Positions 1-9,576 are shown, counted from the stretch's first letter. The stretch: 12,444 nucleotides of DNA from Actinomycetota bacterium (GCA_005885325.1 VAYX01000055.1:1-12444); one strand, 5' to 3'. Numbers and translations are program-made. The notes: generated by a model not told the origin, from the sequence alone.

Positions 1-1
1 A

Positions 2-476
2 GCCTCGATGGGCCTGGTGTTCTTCGTGGCCGGGCTCCTCCAAGCAGGGTCCTCGATCGTCTCCGGACGGCTGGCGTCCCGGATCGGGTTGCTGAACACG
101 ATGGTGTTCACGCACCTCCCCTCGAACGCGCTCCTGGCGCTGGTGCCGTTCATGCCGACGCTCGGGTGGGCGGTGGCGGTGCTCCTGGCACGCTACGCGC
201 TCTCGCAGATGGACGTGCCCGCCCGGCAGGCCTACGTCGTTGCCATGGTCGACCCTGAGGAGCGTACGGCCGCCGCCGCGTTCACCAACACCGCGAGGTA
301 CGTGACCCGCCCCTTCGGAGCGCTGGGCGCGGGGGCGTTGATGGAACAAGTGGCGTTGGGGTCACCGTTCGTGGTCGCCGGCGTCCTGAAGATCGCCTAC
401 GACGTCTTGATCTATGCGACCTTCCGGAAGGTGCCCCTGCCGAAGGAACGAGCCGCGGCGTCGCTCGCCGAGGCCA

Positions 477-505
<29 letters not shown>
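2..505 (+). CDS. MFS transporter, C-terminal part (5' end outside window)
   Basis: The reading frame is open from the left edge to a TGA at 503-505, so the gene is cut by the window; the ATG at 8 is probably internal. The visible 165 residues look like the second half of a major-facilitator transporter. They contain hydrophobic segments near residues 1-20, 28-48, 50-68, 85-108 and 117-137. A short basic loop (GRLASRIG) follows the first segment, as in the cytoplasmic loop between helices of the second MFS half. PARQAYVVAMV followed by an acidic stretch (DPEER) resembles the late-helix region of drug/sugar efflux MFS proteins. The tail is Ala/Pro rich. The substrate cannot be told. It converges on gyrA, and the two coding regions overlap by 29 bp, leaving no room for a terminator between them. 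Family call fairly sure; function unknown. Confidence 0.72.
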
Positions 506-2921
<2,416 letters not shown>

Positions 2922-2949
2922 GGTCCCTCCGCCGCCTCCACCGGCTCGC

Positions 2950-4899
2950 CTAGACATCCAGGTTCTGCACCTGCTTGGCGTTGGCTTCGATGAACTGCCG
3001 ACGAGCGGGGACGTCCTCCCCCATCAGGATGGTGAACAGCCGGTCGGCCGTCGCCGCGTCCTCCATGGTGACCTGGAGCAGGATCCGGCTCTCCGGGTTC
3101 ATCGTCGTCTCCCACAGCTGAACGGCGTCCATCTCCCCCAGGCCCTTGAACCGCTGGGGCGTCTCGAGCTTGCGATTGCCGTCCTGCTTGCGGAACACGT
3201 CCCATTCCTTCTCGGTGTAGAAGTAGTGCGGCACGCGGTCGACGTTCACCAGATACAGCGGCGGCTGAGCGATGTAGACGTAGCCCGCGTTGATCAGGTC
3301 GCGCATGTTCCGGAAGAAGAACGTGAGGAGCAGCGTCCTGATGTGCGCCCCGTCGACGTCGGCGTCGGCCATGAGCACGACCTTGTGGTAGCGGGCTTTC
3401 GTGACGTCGAACTCCTCGGCGATCCCGGTACCGATGGCCGTGATCAGGGCCTGGATCTCCAGGTTCTCCAGGACCTTGTGCAGCCGGGCCTTCTCGACGT
3501 TCAGGATCTTCCCCCGGATGGGCAGGATGGCCTGCGAGGCCCGGTCCCGGGCCTGCTTGGCGCTGCCTCCTGCGGAGTCGCCCTCCACGACGAACAGCTC
3601 GCACTGCGCCGGATCGGTCAGCTGGCAGTCGGCCAGCTTGCCCGGAAGCGACGTGGACTCCAGGAACGACTTGCGCCGCGTGAGGTCCCGCGCCTGCTTG
3701 GCGGCCATCCGGGCCTTGGCGGCCTGCTCCGCTTTGCCCACGATGCGCTTGGCGTCCCCCGGATGCTCCTCCAGCCACGTGGCCAGCTGGTCGTTCACCG
3801 TCGTCTCGACGAGCGAGCGGATGGACGTGTTGCCGAGCTTGGTCTTGGTCTGGCCCTCGAACTGGGGGTCGCGAAGCTTCACCGACACGATGCCGACGAG
3901 GCCCTCCCGGATGTCCTCGCCGATCAGGTTCTCCTCTTTCTCCCGCAGGAGTCCCTTCTGGCGAGCGTACCGGTTGATCACGTTGGTCAGGGCCTTCTTC
4001 AGGCCCTCCTCGTGCATTCCGCCCTCGGTGGTGTTGATGGTGTTGGCGAAGGAGTAGAGCGACTCGGCGTATGCCGTGTTCCACTGCAGCGCCACTTCGA
4101 CCTCGGCCGAGCCGTCCCGCTCCTTCCCCTCGAAGTGGATGACCTTGGGGTGGAGGACCTCCTTGCCCGTCTGGAGGTGCTTCACGAAGTCGGCCAGCCC
4201 GCCGGTGGCCTTGAACACATCCTTGGTCGGCTCCTCCTCCCGCTCGTCGATCAGCTGGATCTCCAGGCCCTTGGTCAGGAAGGCGAGCTCCTGGAGCCGC
4301 TCGGTTAGGGTCTCGCGCTTGAACTCCGTCTCGTCGAAGATCTCGGGATCCGGCCAGAACGTGACCGTGGTGCCGGTCTTCCGGCTGGCCTTGCCCTTCG
4401 CCAATTTCTTCGTCGGCTTGCCTCGGGAGAACGTCTGCGTCCACACGTAGCCGTCACGCTCGACCTCCACGAGGAGCTTCTCGGAGAGCGCGTTCACGAC
4501 GGAGACCCCCACCCCGTGGAGGCCGCCCGAGATGCGGTACCCGCGGCCGCCGAACTTCCCCCCTGCGTTCAGGGTGGTCAGGACGACCTCGAGGGCCGGC
4601 CGGCGGTCCTTGGCCTTGGGGATGGGCTTCACCGGGATGCCCCGGCCGTTGTCGGCCACCCGGACGCCGCCATCCGCGAGGAGCGTCACCACGATCCGGT
4701 CGCAGAACCCGGCCATGGCCTCGTCGACCGAGTTGTCCACGACCTCGTAGACCAGGTGGTGCAGGCCCCGCGGGCCGGTGGTCCCGATGTACATCCCGGG
4801 GCGGAGCCGAACGTGCTCGACGCCCTCGAGAACCGTGATGTCGGCGGAGGTGTACCCTCCGTCACTCCCAGCCTTGTTGTCTTTCCTCTGTGTCGCCAA
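2950..4899 (-). CDS. gyrB: DNA gyrase subunit B
   Basis: GyrB is the ATPase subunit of gyrase. The TTG at 4899 is preferred because GGAGG sits 4 nt upstream (4904-4908); GTG codons at 4920 and 4932 lie in frame but lack such a site. From TTG the protein is 649 residues, close to usual for Gram-positive GyrB. The GHKL ATPase domain shows EVVDNSVDEA (Asn56 for Mg-ATP), DNGRGIP (84-89) and GGLHGVG (125-131). The transducer domain follows. The TOPRIM part has EGDSAGG (439-445), IRGKILNVEKA and DADVDG (512-517), and QRFKGLGEM (582-590) follows. The end, IEANAKQVQNLDV, is typical of the family. The large insert found in some proteobacterial GyrB is absent. Its stop overlaps the alternative gyrA ATG, so the two are almost certainly cotranscribed. 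A putative promoter lies in the 136-bp gap upstream. Confidence 0.97.
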   Translation of the reverse strand: MATQRKDNKAGSDGGYTSADITVLEGVEHVRLRPGMYIGTTGPRGLHHLVYEVVDNSVDEAMAGFCDRIVVTLLADGGVRVADNGRGIPVKPIPKAKDRRPALEVVLTTLNAGGKFGGRGYRISGGLHGVGVSVVNALSEKLLVEVERDGYVWTQTFSRGKPTKKLAKGKASRKTGTTVTFWPDPEIFDETEFKRETLTERLQELAFLTKGLEIQLIDEREEEPTKDVFKATGGLADFVKHLQTGKEVLHPKVIHFEGKERDGSAEVEVALQWNTAYAESLYSFANTINTTEGGMHEEGLKKALTNVINRYARQKGLLREKEENLIGEDIREGLVGIVSVKLRDPQFEGQTKTKLGNTSIRSLVETTVNDQLATWLEEHPGDAKRIVGKAEQAAKARMAAKQARDLTRRKSFLESTSLPGKLADCQLTDPAQCELFVVEGDSAGGSAKQARDRASQAILPIRGKILNVEKARLHKVLENLEIQALITAIGTGIAEEFDVTKARYHKVVLMADADVDGAHIRTLLLTFFFRNMRDLINAGYVYIAQPPLYLVNVDRVPHYFYTEKEWDVFRKQDGNRKLETPQRFKGLGEMDAVQLWETTMNPESRILLQVTMEDAATADRLFTILMGEDVPARRQFIEANAKQVQNLDV

Positions 4900-4977
4900 C
4901 GAACCTCCACCAGCCCGCACAAGGCAGCGCACGCCGCAGCCGATGAGAGGGCCTCACGCGGGGAAAACTCCATCCAG

Positions 4978-4986
4978 ATTTTACCA
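4978..4986 (-). promoter_or_regulatory. Putative extended -10 promoter for gyrB-gyrA
   Basis: On the minus strand the sequence reads TGGTAAAAT: an extended -10 TG dinucleotide followed by TAAAAT, one mismatch from TATAAT. It lies about 80 bp upstream of the gyrB TTG, inside the gap after dciA. No good -35 hexamer stands 17-18 bp upstream, which is common for extended -10 promoters. It suggests gyrBA can be transcribed apart from the upstream dnaN-recF-dciA genes. This is pattern evidence only. Confidence 0.4.
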
Positions 4987-4990
4987 ACGA

Positions 4991-5002
4991 AACGGGCCCG
5001 TT
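4991..5002. promoter_or_regulatory. 12-bp perfect palindrome upstream of gyrB -10
   Basis: AACGGGCCCGTT is a perfect dyad of 12 bp, placed 7 bp upstream of the putative gyrB -10 and reaching the position where a -35 element would be. Its location suits an operator or an activator site for gyrBA. It could also be chance in GC-rich DNA. A hairpin from it would have only a 4-bp stem and no U-run, so it is not a convincing dciA terminator. Confidence 0.25.
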
Positions 5003-5035
5003 GCCCCACTCTCGGACAGGCTGTTTCGCCTTGCG

Positions 5036-5389
5036 CTACAAGCCTTTCCGAGGCTCCGGACGGACCACGATCTGCACCGTGCGGACCAGGTCGGAACCCA
5101 GGCTCCGATTGGCCCGATTGAGGATCTCCCGAGCCAGGAATCGGGCCTGCGCACCCCAGGGGCCGGAGCTCGCGGCGACGACCAGCACCCCCCCTTCCAG
5201 GCTGACCGGGGCCGACTCGGAGGCCAGCCGTGGTCCGACCACCGCCTCCCATTCGGTGGCCAGGCGACCGATCGGGAGCCCTCGGGCGAATGTCCGTTCC
5301 CGAAGGAGCCCGTCCACCACCTCCCCGATGGGTGTGTCCTGCATCGTCCGCTCGTCCCGGCGGCCCCGCCACCCCTTGCTCGATGGCAT
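5036..5389 (-). CDS. dciA: DUF721 protein, DciA-type (putative replicative helicase loader)
   Basis: This 117-residue protein belongs to the DUF721/DciA family, found between recF and gyrB in Actinomycetota. DciA proteins act in loading the replicative helicase DnaB in bacteria lacking DnaC/DnaI. The family pattern is visible: PIGEVVDGLLRE near the start, then WEAVVGPRLASESAPVSL, then GGVLVVAASSGPWGAQARFL with the conserved Trp, then EILNRANRSLG. The start at 5389 is set by GGAGG at 5395-5399, 5 nt upstream; only one base separates the recF TGA from this ATG, implying translational coupling. A GTG at 5419 would add ten residues, including the recF Shine-Dalgarno overlap, and is less likely. 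The C-terminal tail after the DUF721 fold is short and basic. Family assignment is strong; the helicase-loading role is inferred from studied homologs. Confidence 0.85.
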   Translation of the reverse strand: MPSSKGWRGRRDERTMQDTPIGEVVDGLLRERTFARGLPIGRLATEWEAVVGPRLASESAPVSLEGGVLVVAASSGPWGAQARFLAREILNRANRSLGSDLVRTVQIVVRPEPRKGL

Positions 5390-5390
5390 G

Positions 5391-6482
5391 TCACCCTCCC
5401 CCTCGGACCGTAACCGCACCCGCCGACACGTCCCAGACCGCCTCGGCCTTGGAGGGGACGTGGGCCTCGTCGGCCACGGTCACCACCACCTGGCCCCGCC
5501 CCGCGAGCCGATCTGCGACCTGGCCCCCCCTCCTCGGGTCCAGGGCGGAGAACGGGTCGTCGAGGAGCAGGACCGGAGGCTCCCCCACCTCCGCCTGGAT
5601 GGCGCTTGCGAGGCCCAGGCGAAGGCACAGGGCCGCGGCCCAGGCCTCGCCGTGGGAGGCGAAGGCCCGGGCCCCTAGGTCCCGCACGGCGAGCTCCAGG
5701 TCGTCCCGGTGCGGGCCCACCAGGCTGGTCCGCCGGGTGAGCTCGTCGTTCCGCCGCTCCGCAAGGCGGATCCGGAAGGCTTCCTCCAGGTCCTCACCCC
5801 ACACGGAGGGCCGGTACTCGCAGGCCAGGCCGGTGCCCGACAGGCCGGCGAACTCCTCCTGCGCGCCGGGAGACAGGCGTGCCACCGCATCGGCCCGGTG
5901 TCGAACGAGCGCGGATCCGTTCTCGACCAGCTCCGAATCCCACGCCTCGAGCTCCTTCGGCGCCCCCCGTCCCTCCCACTCCTTCAGCAAGCGATTGCGT
6001 TGGCGAAGGGTCCTGTCGTACGCGGTGAGGACGGACTCCTTGAGCGGCCAGAGCGAGGTGACGGCCTCGTCCATGAACCTGCGCCGTTGCGACGGATCGC
6101 CTCGCACGACGTCGAGGTCCTCCGGCCCGAAGAACGCCGCACGGACCTGCCGGCGAAGGTCGCGCTTGCGCCGCACCGGCGACCGATTGACCTGCACCTT
6201 GTTCGCCCCGTGCCCGGGGATCTCCACTTCGACCAGCACCCGGCCGCCGGCGGTCTCGATCTCCCCTCGAAGGTATGCCGCCTCGGCTTCCCGCCGAACC
6301 AGGGGCTCGGTGCTCGAGGCGCGAGGGGAGACCAGGAAGAACAGGAACGCGATGCCCTCGAGGAGGTTGGTCTTGCCCTCTCCGTTGGCCCCGACGGCCG
6401 CGATCAATCCATCGGGGACGTCCTCGACCCGGGTCCTCGGGTGGTTACGGAAGTCCGTGAGCTCCACCCACAGAAGCCGCAA
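5391..6482 (-). CDS. recF: DNA replication and repair protein RecF
   Basis: RecF is an ABC/SMC-like ATPase that with RecO and RecR helps load RecA at single-strand gaps. The 363 residues begin MRLLWVELTDFRNH, matching the RecF N-terminus, so the TTG at 6482 is taken as start; a weak GAGG lies 7 nt upstream. Walker A is GANGEGKT (31-38). The ABC signature is SHGE (276-279), in the context SHGEAWAAALCLRLG that is usual in actinobacterial RecF. Walker B is LLLDDPFSALD (305-315), with Pro where Val is common. The coiled-coil arm region between is Arg/Glu rich. The C-terminal Gly-Gly-Gly is encoded by the Shine-Dalgarno region of dciA, a consequence of gene packing. It starts 18 bp after the dnaN stop and almost abuts dciA. 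Confidence 0.95.
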   Translation of the reverse strand: MRLLWVELTDFRNHPRTRVEDVPDGLIAAVGANGEGKTNLLEGIAFLFFLVSPRASSTEPLVRREAEAAYLRGEIETAGGRVLVEVEIPGHGANKVQVNRSPVRRKRDLRRQVRAAFFGPEDLDVVRGDPSQRRRFMDEAVTSLWPLKESVLTAYDRTLRQRNRLLKEWEGRGAPKELEAWDSELVENGSALVRHRADAVARLSPGAQEEFAGLSGTGLACEYRPSVWGEDLEEAFRIRLAERRNDELTRRTSLVGPHRDDLELAVRDLGARAFASHGEAWAAALCLRLGLASAIQAEVGEPPVLLLDDPFSALDPRRGGQVADRLAGRGQVVVTVADEAHVPSKAEAVWDVSAGAVTVRGGG

Positions 6483-6500
6483 GGGAGCGCCTCGGGTGGA

Positions 6501-7604
6501 TCAGCCGACCGGGGTCGGCAGGCGCACCGGCATCACGAGATACGTGAACTCGTCGCTCTCGCCTCGGATCAGGCCGGGCTTCAATCCGTCACGGACCTCG
6601 AGCCGCACGGTCTCCCCCGTCGCCACGGCCAGTCCGTCGGCCAGGTAATTGGGGTTGAACGCCGCCGTGATGTCCTCGCCCTCGTATCGGGCCTCCACCG
6701 CCTCGACCGCCTGGCCGAGGTCCGGCGACGAGGACGACAGCTTGACCCCCAGCGCGTTGAACTCCAGGCGAACCGGAGACGTGTCGCGAGCCAACAGCCC
6801 GACGCGACGGACCGCGTCCATCAGTTGTTGTCGTGAGACCGTGAGCCTGCTCTCGTACGCCTCGGGCAGGAGCTGGCGGTAGTTCGGGAACTCGCCCTCG
6901 ATCAACCGCGACGTGAGCGTGAGGCTCCCGATCTGGAAGGCGACCTGGCTCTCGTCGAGCGACAGCCGCACCTCGCCCTTCTCCAGGCCTGCCGCCGCCC
7001 GCCCCGCCTCCGACATCGCACGCTCGGGGACGATGGCCCTTCCCTCCCCGCTGGCCGTGGCCACCAGGTCACGCACCGCCAGCCGGTACGAGTCGGTGGA
7101 GACCATGGTCACTCCCTCCCGGCTGACCTCGACCAGGACGCCGGTCAAGACCGGACGGGCCTCGTCCCTGGACGCCGCACGGGCCACCTGGCTCACCGCC
7201 TCGGCGAACCTGGCCGCCTCCCCCACCACCGTAGTCCCCGACGGCGGCTGGATGGCCGGGAAGTCCTCGGCCGGCAGGAGTCGCAGCGCTCCCTCGTACG
7301 CGGCGCAGCGGATCCAGGCCTGGCTCTGGTCCGATTCGAACTCGACCGGCGCATCGGACAGGCTCTTCACCGTGTCGGCCAGCAATCGAGCCGGAACCAG
7401 CGCCACGCCCTCCTCCTGGGCCTGGACATCCATCGTGAGCCGCGCCGACACCTCGAGGTCCGTGGTGGTGAGCGTCAGCGTGCCGCCCGATCCGGCCTCC
7501 ATCAGCACTCCCGTGAGCGCCGGGATGCCCGGACGTGACGAGACCCCGCGCTGGACCGTTTGAAGCCCCTCGGACAGCAGATCGCGATCGCACCGGAACT
7601 TCAC
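6501..7604 (-). CDS. dnaN: DNA polymerase III beta subunit (sliding clamp)
   Basis: DnaN forms the dimeric ring that tethers DNA polymerase III and repair enzymes to DNA. The protein has 367 residues, the normal length, in three similar domains (about 1-120, 121-245, 246-367). Recognisable segments are MKFRCDRDLLSEGLQTVQRG at the start, DLEVSA in domain I, RPVLTGVLVE and STDSYRLAV in domain II, EGEFPNYRQLLP leading into domain III, and the family-typical end FTYLVMPVRLP, which contributes to the hydrophobic pocket binding clamp-interacting peptides. The start is GTG, confirmed by GGAGG at 7612-7616, 7 nt upstream. It lies immediately downstream of the putative unwinding element, whose sequence forms its 5' leader if transcription comes from dnaA. 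No dnaN-specific promoter was convincing. Confidence 0.97.
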   Translation of the reverse strand: MKFRCDRDLLSEGLQTVQRGVSSRPGIPALTGVLMEAGSGGTLTLTTTDLEVSARLTMDVQAQEEGVALVPARLLADTVKSLSDAPVEFESDQSQAWIRCAAYEGALRLLPAEDFPAIQPPSGTTVVGEAARFAEAVSQVARAASRDEARPVLTGVLVEVSREGVTMVSTDSYRLAVRDLVATASGEGRAIVPERAMSEAGRAAAGLEKGEVRLSLDESQVAFQIGSLTLTSRLIEGEFPNYRQLLPEAYESRLTVSRQQLMDAVRRVGLLARDTSPVRLEFNALGVKLSSSSPDLGQAVEAVEARYEGEDITAAFNPNYLADGLAVATGETVRLEVRDGLKPGLIRGESDEFTYLVMPVRLPTPVG

Positions 7605-7648
7605 CTATCCACCTCCTCGCTGCTTCTACGAGTTCTTTCTTACTTCTC

Positions 7649-7660
7649 TAGTAGTAGTAG
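7649..7660 (+). promoter_or_regulatory. DnaA-trio array (4 x TAG) of the unwinding element
   Basis: The plus strand reads TAGTAGTAGTAG, that is four perfect 3'-GAT-5' triplets starting 4 bp from the DnaA-box-like site at 7665-7673, with the GC-rich linker GTCC between. In the B. subtilis model, DnaA spreads from the box along such triplets on one strand to open the duplex. The neighbouring bases 7621-7648 are pyrimidine and A/T rich, suiting an opening site in this GC-rich genome. Confidence 0.65.
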
Positions 7661-7664
7661 GTCC

Positions 7665-7673
7665 TGGGGAAAA
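7665..7673 (-). promoter_or_regulatory. DnaA box-like site adjacent to DnaA-trios
   Basis: TTTTCCCCA on the minus strand differs from TTATCCACA at two positions. It directly precedes the trio array, the place where an anchoring DnaA box is expected. AGATCCACT (7673-7681) lies next to it in the same orientation. CCCCA-type variants recur in this locus (7730-7738, 9203-9211), hinting at a lineage-specific box. Confidence 0.45.
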
Positions 7674-7729
7674 GTGGATCTGGGGGCCATATCCCGAGCG
7701 TAGCGCAGGGTTCGGACATGTGGACGCCC

Positions 7730-7738
7730 TGGGGACAA
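7730..7738 (-). promoter_or_regulatory. DnaA box-like site
   Basis: TTGTCCCCA on the minus strand is one mismatch from TTGTCCACA, the form favoured in several high-GC actinobacteria. It is followed at 7719-7727 by GCGTCCACA in the same orientation, with 2 bp between them. Confidence 0.45.
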
Positions 7739-7803
7739 TGATGGAGGGCCGTTGCCAGCCGGGCAATGTCCCACCCCGACTTCAAGGGTTTCCCCCGACC
7801 TGC

Positions 7804-9186
7804 TCACAGCGCCCTCGTGCGGTTCCTGATGATCCGGGACAGGTCCTGGACCTGCCGGTAGACGGGCTCCCGGTCGCGCATGTTCTTGTCGATCTTGTTG
7901 ATCCCGTGCAGTGCGGTCGTATGGTCCCGGTCGAAGAGCTCCCCGATCTTCGGCAGGGTCATGCCGGTGGTCTCCCGGATCAGGTACATGGCCACGTGGC
8001 GAGCGTTCGTGAGGGGCCTGGAACGGCTCTTCGAGACCAGGTCGGCTACCGAGAGCCCGTAGTACCGCGCCGTCTCATCCAGGATCACCTGCGGAGGGAT
8101 CTCCGCTTCGGCTTGCGGGAGCAAGTCCTCGAGCGCGTGCTCCACCAGCTCCTGTGAGATCGGCTGGCCGGTCAGGTCGCTCCACGCGACCACACGGACC
8201 AGCGCACCCTCGAGCTCCCGGATGTTCTGGTCGAACTTGGATGCCACGAACTCGATCACTTCGTCGGGGAAGTGGACCGATTCGCGTTGCGCCTTCAGTT
8301 GGAGGATGGCGATGCGCGTCTCCAGGTCGGGCGGCTGGACGTCGACACAGAGGCCAAGGCGGAACCGGCTCTGGAGCCGTTCCTCCATCCCGAGCTCCTG
8401 CGGCGGCCGATCGGAGGCGATCACGATCTGCCGCTCCTTCTCGTGCAGCGCGTTGAAGGTGTGGAAGAACTCGGTCTGGGTCTCTTCCCGCTTGGCCAGG
8501 AATTGGATGTCGTCGACCAGCAAGACATCGATGTCGCGGTGCCGCGCGGCGAACTGATAGCCCTGGCGTTCCCGCACCGCCTTGATGAACTCGGCCATGA
8601 AGCTCTCCGACGTCACGTACTTCACCCGGAACCTGGGGGCCAGACGGTGCATGTGGTGTGCGATGGCCACGAGCAGGTGGGTCTTGCCCAGGCCCACCCC
8701 GCCGTAGATGAAGAGCGGGTTGTACGCCTTGGACGGCGGAGCTTCGGCCACGGCCATCGCGGCGGCATGGGCGAACCGGTTGCTGGGGCCGGCCACGAAG
8801 GTCTCGAACGTGAAGTTCGGGAACGGCAGCTCCCGGGCACCCCGCTCGGGCTCGATCCTGGCCTGGCGCTCCGGCGCCGGCGCCGGTGCCTGGGCTTGGG
8901 CGATCAGCCCCCGCTCCGGCTCCCGCTCCGCGCCGAGCTGCACACGCACCGGTTGCCCCACGAAGTCGGTGGCCGCCCCCTGGATCAGGTCCAGATAATG
9001 CTTGGCCAGCCAGTCCCGGACGTAGTCGGAGGGGGCCGTGACCTCGAGCACGCCGTCGTGGAGGCTCGTCGCGCGAACGCCCACGAACCACATCGAGAAC
9101 GAGCTCTCCGGCAGCTGATCCCGAGCCCGCTCGACCACGCGGGCCCAGGTTCGCTCTGCGGCTTCTTCGAACGAGATGACTGCCAT
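7804..9186 (-). CDS. dnaA: Chromosomal replication initiator protein DnaA
   Basis: DnaA binds DnaA boxes at oriC, forms an ATP-dependent filament and opens the duplex. From ATG 9186 it has 460 residues: domain I (about 1-85, with FSMWFVGV), a short linker II (86-122) rich in Ala, Pro, Gln and Glu, AAA+ domain III starting at FTFETFVAG, and DNA-binding domain IV. Walker A is GGVGLGKT (162-169) and Walker B LLVDDIQF (222-229). SRF at 273-275 holds the likely arginine finger, followed by RLGL where EWGL is common. Domain IV shows SRSRPLTNARHVAMYLIRE and the signature DHTTALHGINKI (420-431). The frame stays open far upstream to 9927, but that part is antisense to rpmH and rnpA. The Shine-Dalgarno is weak. 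DnaA-box-like sites lie in its leader and promoter, suggesting autoregulation. Confidence 0.96.
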   Translation of the reverse strand: MAVISFEEAAERTWARVVERARDQLPESSFSMWFVGVRATSLHDGVLEVTAPSDYVRDWLAKHYLDLIQGAATDFVGQPVRVQLGAEREPERGLIAQAQAPAPAPERQARIEPERGARELPFPNFTFETFVAGPSNRFAHAAAMAVAEAPPSKAYNPLFIYGGVGLGKTHLLVAIAHHMHRLAPRFRVKYVTSESFMAEFIKAVRERQGYQFAARHRDIDVLLVDDIQFLAKREETQTEFFHTFNALHEKERQIVIASDRPPQELGMEERLQSRFRLGLCVDVQPPDLETRIAILQLKAQRESVHFPDEVIEFVASKFDQNIRELEGALVRVVAWSDLTGQPISQELVEHALEDLLPQAEAEIPPQVILDETARYYGLSVADLVSKSRSRPLTNARHVAMYLIRETTGMTLPKIGELFDRDHTTALHGINKIDKNMRDREPVYRQVQDLSRIIRNRTRAL

Positions 9187-9189
9187 ACC

Positions 9190-9222
9190 TAATCCACAGG
9201 GCCTTTCCCCAACTGTGGAAAC
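9190..9222. promoter_or_regulatory. Pair of DnaA box-like sites in the dnaA leader
   Basis: TAATCCACA (9190-9198, plus) is one mismatch from the TTATCCACA consensus and lies 3 bp before the dnaA ATG. GTTTCCACA (9214-9222, read on minus) is the second site, in opposite orientation. Between and around them, TTCCCCAA (9205-9212) and TTGGGGAA (9225-9232) form a perfect 8-bp inverted repeat. These sites may mediate DnaA autoregulation or act as a second origin subregion. Confidence 0.5.
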
Positions 9223-9288
9223 CTTTGGGGAAGGGGAGCGGTCTCGCGCCTGGGACCCGGCGAGATGACCGCTGGTGAAGCGCCGCGG

Positions 9289-9297
9289 ACTATAGCA
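9289..9297 (-). promoter_or_regulatory. Putative extended -10 promoter of dnaA
   Basis: The minus strand reads TGCTATAGT: the extended -10 TG followed by TATAGT, one mismatch from TATAAT. It would give a dnaA leader of roughly 95 nt. No good -35 is seen at 17-18 bp. A DnaA-box-like TTTTCCACC (9304-9312, plus) sits just upstream, overlapping the spacer, consistent with repression by DnaA. Confidence 0.45.
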
Positions 9298-9316
9298 CCG
9301 GACTTTTCCACCGGAC
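9296..9316. repeat. 8-bp direct repeat in the dnaA promoter
   Basis: CACCGGAC occurs at 9296-9303 and again at 9309-9316, a 13-bp period. The first copy covers the TG of the putative extended -10, and the DnaA-box-like TTTTCCACC runs between and into the second. It could be an operator; chance is possible. Confidence 0.3.
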
Positions 9317-9362
9317 CCGTTCGACGGTGCCTTTTGACGCACTTTCTCCGGGTGAGGCCCTT

Positions 9363-9391
9363 TTGTTCGGCGCGGAGGGAGTCCGTATACT
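9363..9391 (+). promoter_or_regulatory. Putative rpmH operon promoter
   Basis: TTGTTC (9363-9368) and TATACT (9386-9391) are separated by exactly 17 bp, giving a sigma-70-type promoter with one mismatch in the -10. Transcription would start near 9398, about 40 nt before the rpmH ATG. It is divergent from the dnaA promoter, with which it shares the 252-bp gap. Confidence 0.5.
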
Positions 9392-9438
9392 CGCCCGCGC
9401 AGGGTAGCCGGCGCTCTCCACCGAAGAGGATCGACGCG

Positions 9439-9576
9439 ATGTCCAAACGAACGTTCCAACCGAACAACCGCCGTCGCAAGAAGACCCATGGGTTCCGCCT
9501 CCGGATGCGGACCCGAGCGGGTCGCGCCATCCTGGCCCGACGCAGGACCAAGGGTCGGGCCCGGCTCTCCGCGTAG
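9439..9576 (+). CDS. rpmH: 50S ribosomal protein L34
   Basis: This 45-residue, very basic protein of the large ribosomal subunit is unmistakable: MSKRTFQPNNRRRKKTHGFR, then the R/K-rich helix with GFRLRMRTRAGR and the closing RRRTKGRARLSA. The length is that of the family. The ATG is supported by GAGGA eight bases upstream. It is the first gene of the rightward operon and lies divergent to dnaA, as in most bacteria. A frame open from 9265 upstream of this ATG is not used: it would add 58 unrelated residues through the promoter. Confidence 0.97.
   Translation: MSKRTFQPNNRRRKKTHGFRLRMRTRAGRAILARRRTKGRARLSA

Larger units (their letters stand above)
7605..7803. other. oriC: Putative chromosomal origin (oriC) between dnaA and dnaN
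   Basis: This 199-bp gap separates dnaA from dnaN, the usual oriC position in Actinomycetota and Bacillota. Read in the dnaA sense it contains degenerate DnaA boxes: 7730-7738 (TTGTCCCCA), 7719-7727 (GCGTCCACA), 7673-7681 (AGATCCACT) and 7665-7673 (TTTTCCCCA). Then come four DnaA-trio triplets and an A/T-rich tract (25 of 40 bases in 7621-7660) ending at the dnaN Shine-Dalgarno. The order boxes, trios, A/T tract matches the basal unwinding system described in Bacillus subtilis. The gap is short for an actinobacterial origin, and no box is a perfect TTATCCACA. The origin call rests on position plus this architecture. Confidence 0.75.

Noticed and set aside
5230..6836. Plus-strand open frames of 472 and 375 codons opposite recF and the end of dnaN
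   Set aside because: Antisense to well-conserved genes, Arg/Ser-rich low-complexity translations, no recognisable domain.
7752..7766. TTGCC-N5-GGCAA hairpin after dnaA as a terminator
   Set aside because: The stem is only 5 bp and there is no U-run on the dnaA strand; too weak to call.
9334..9339. TTGACG as -35 of the rpmH promoter
   Set aside because: No -10-like hexamer lies 16-18 bp downstream; the TTGTTC/TATACT pair at 9363-9391 fits better.
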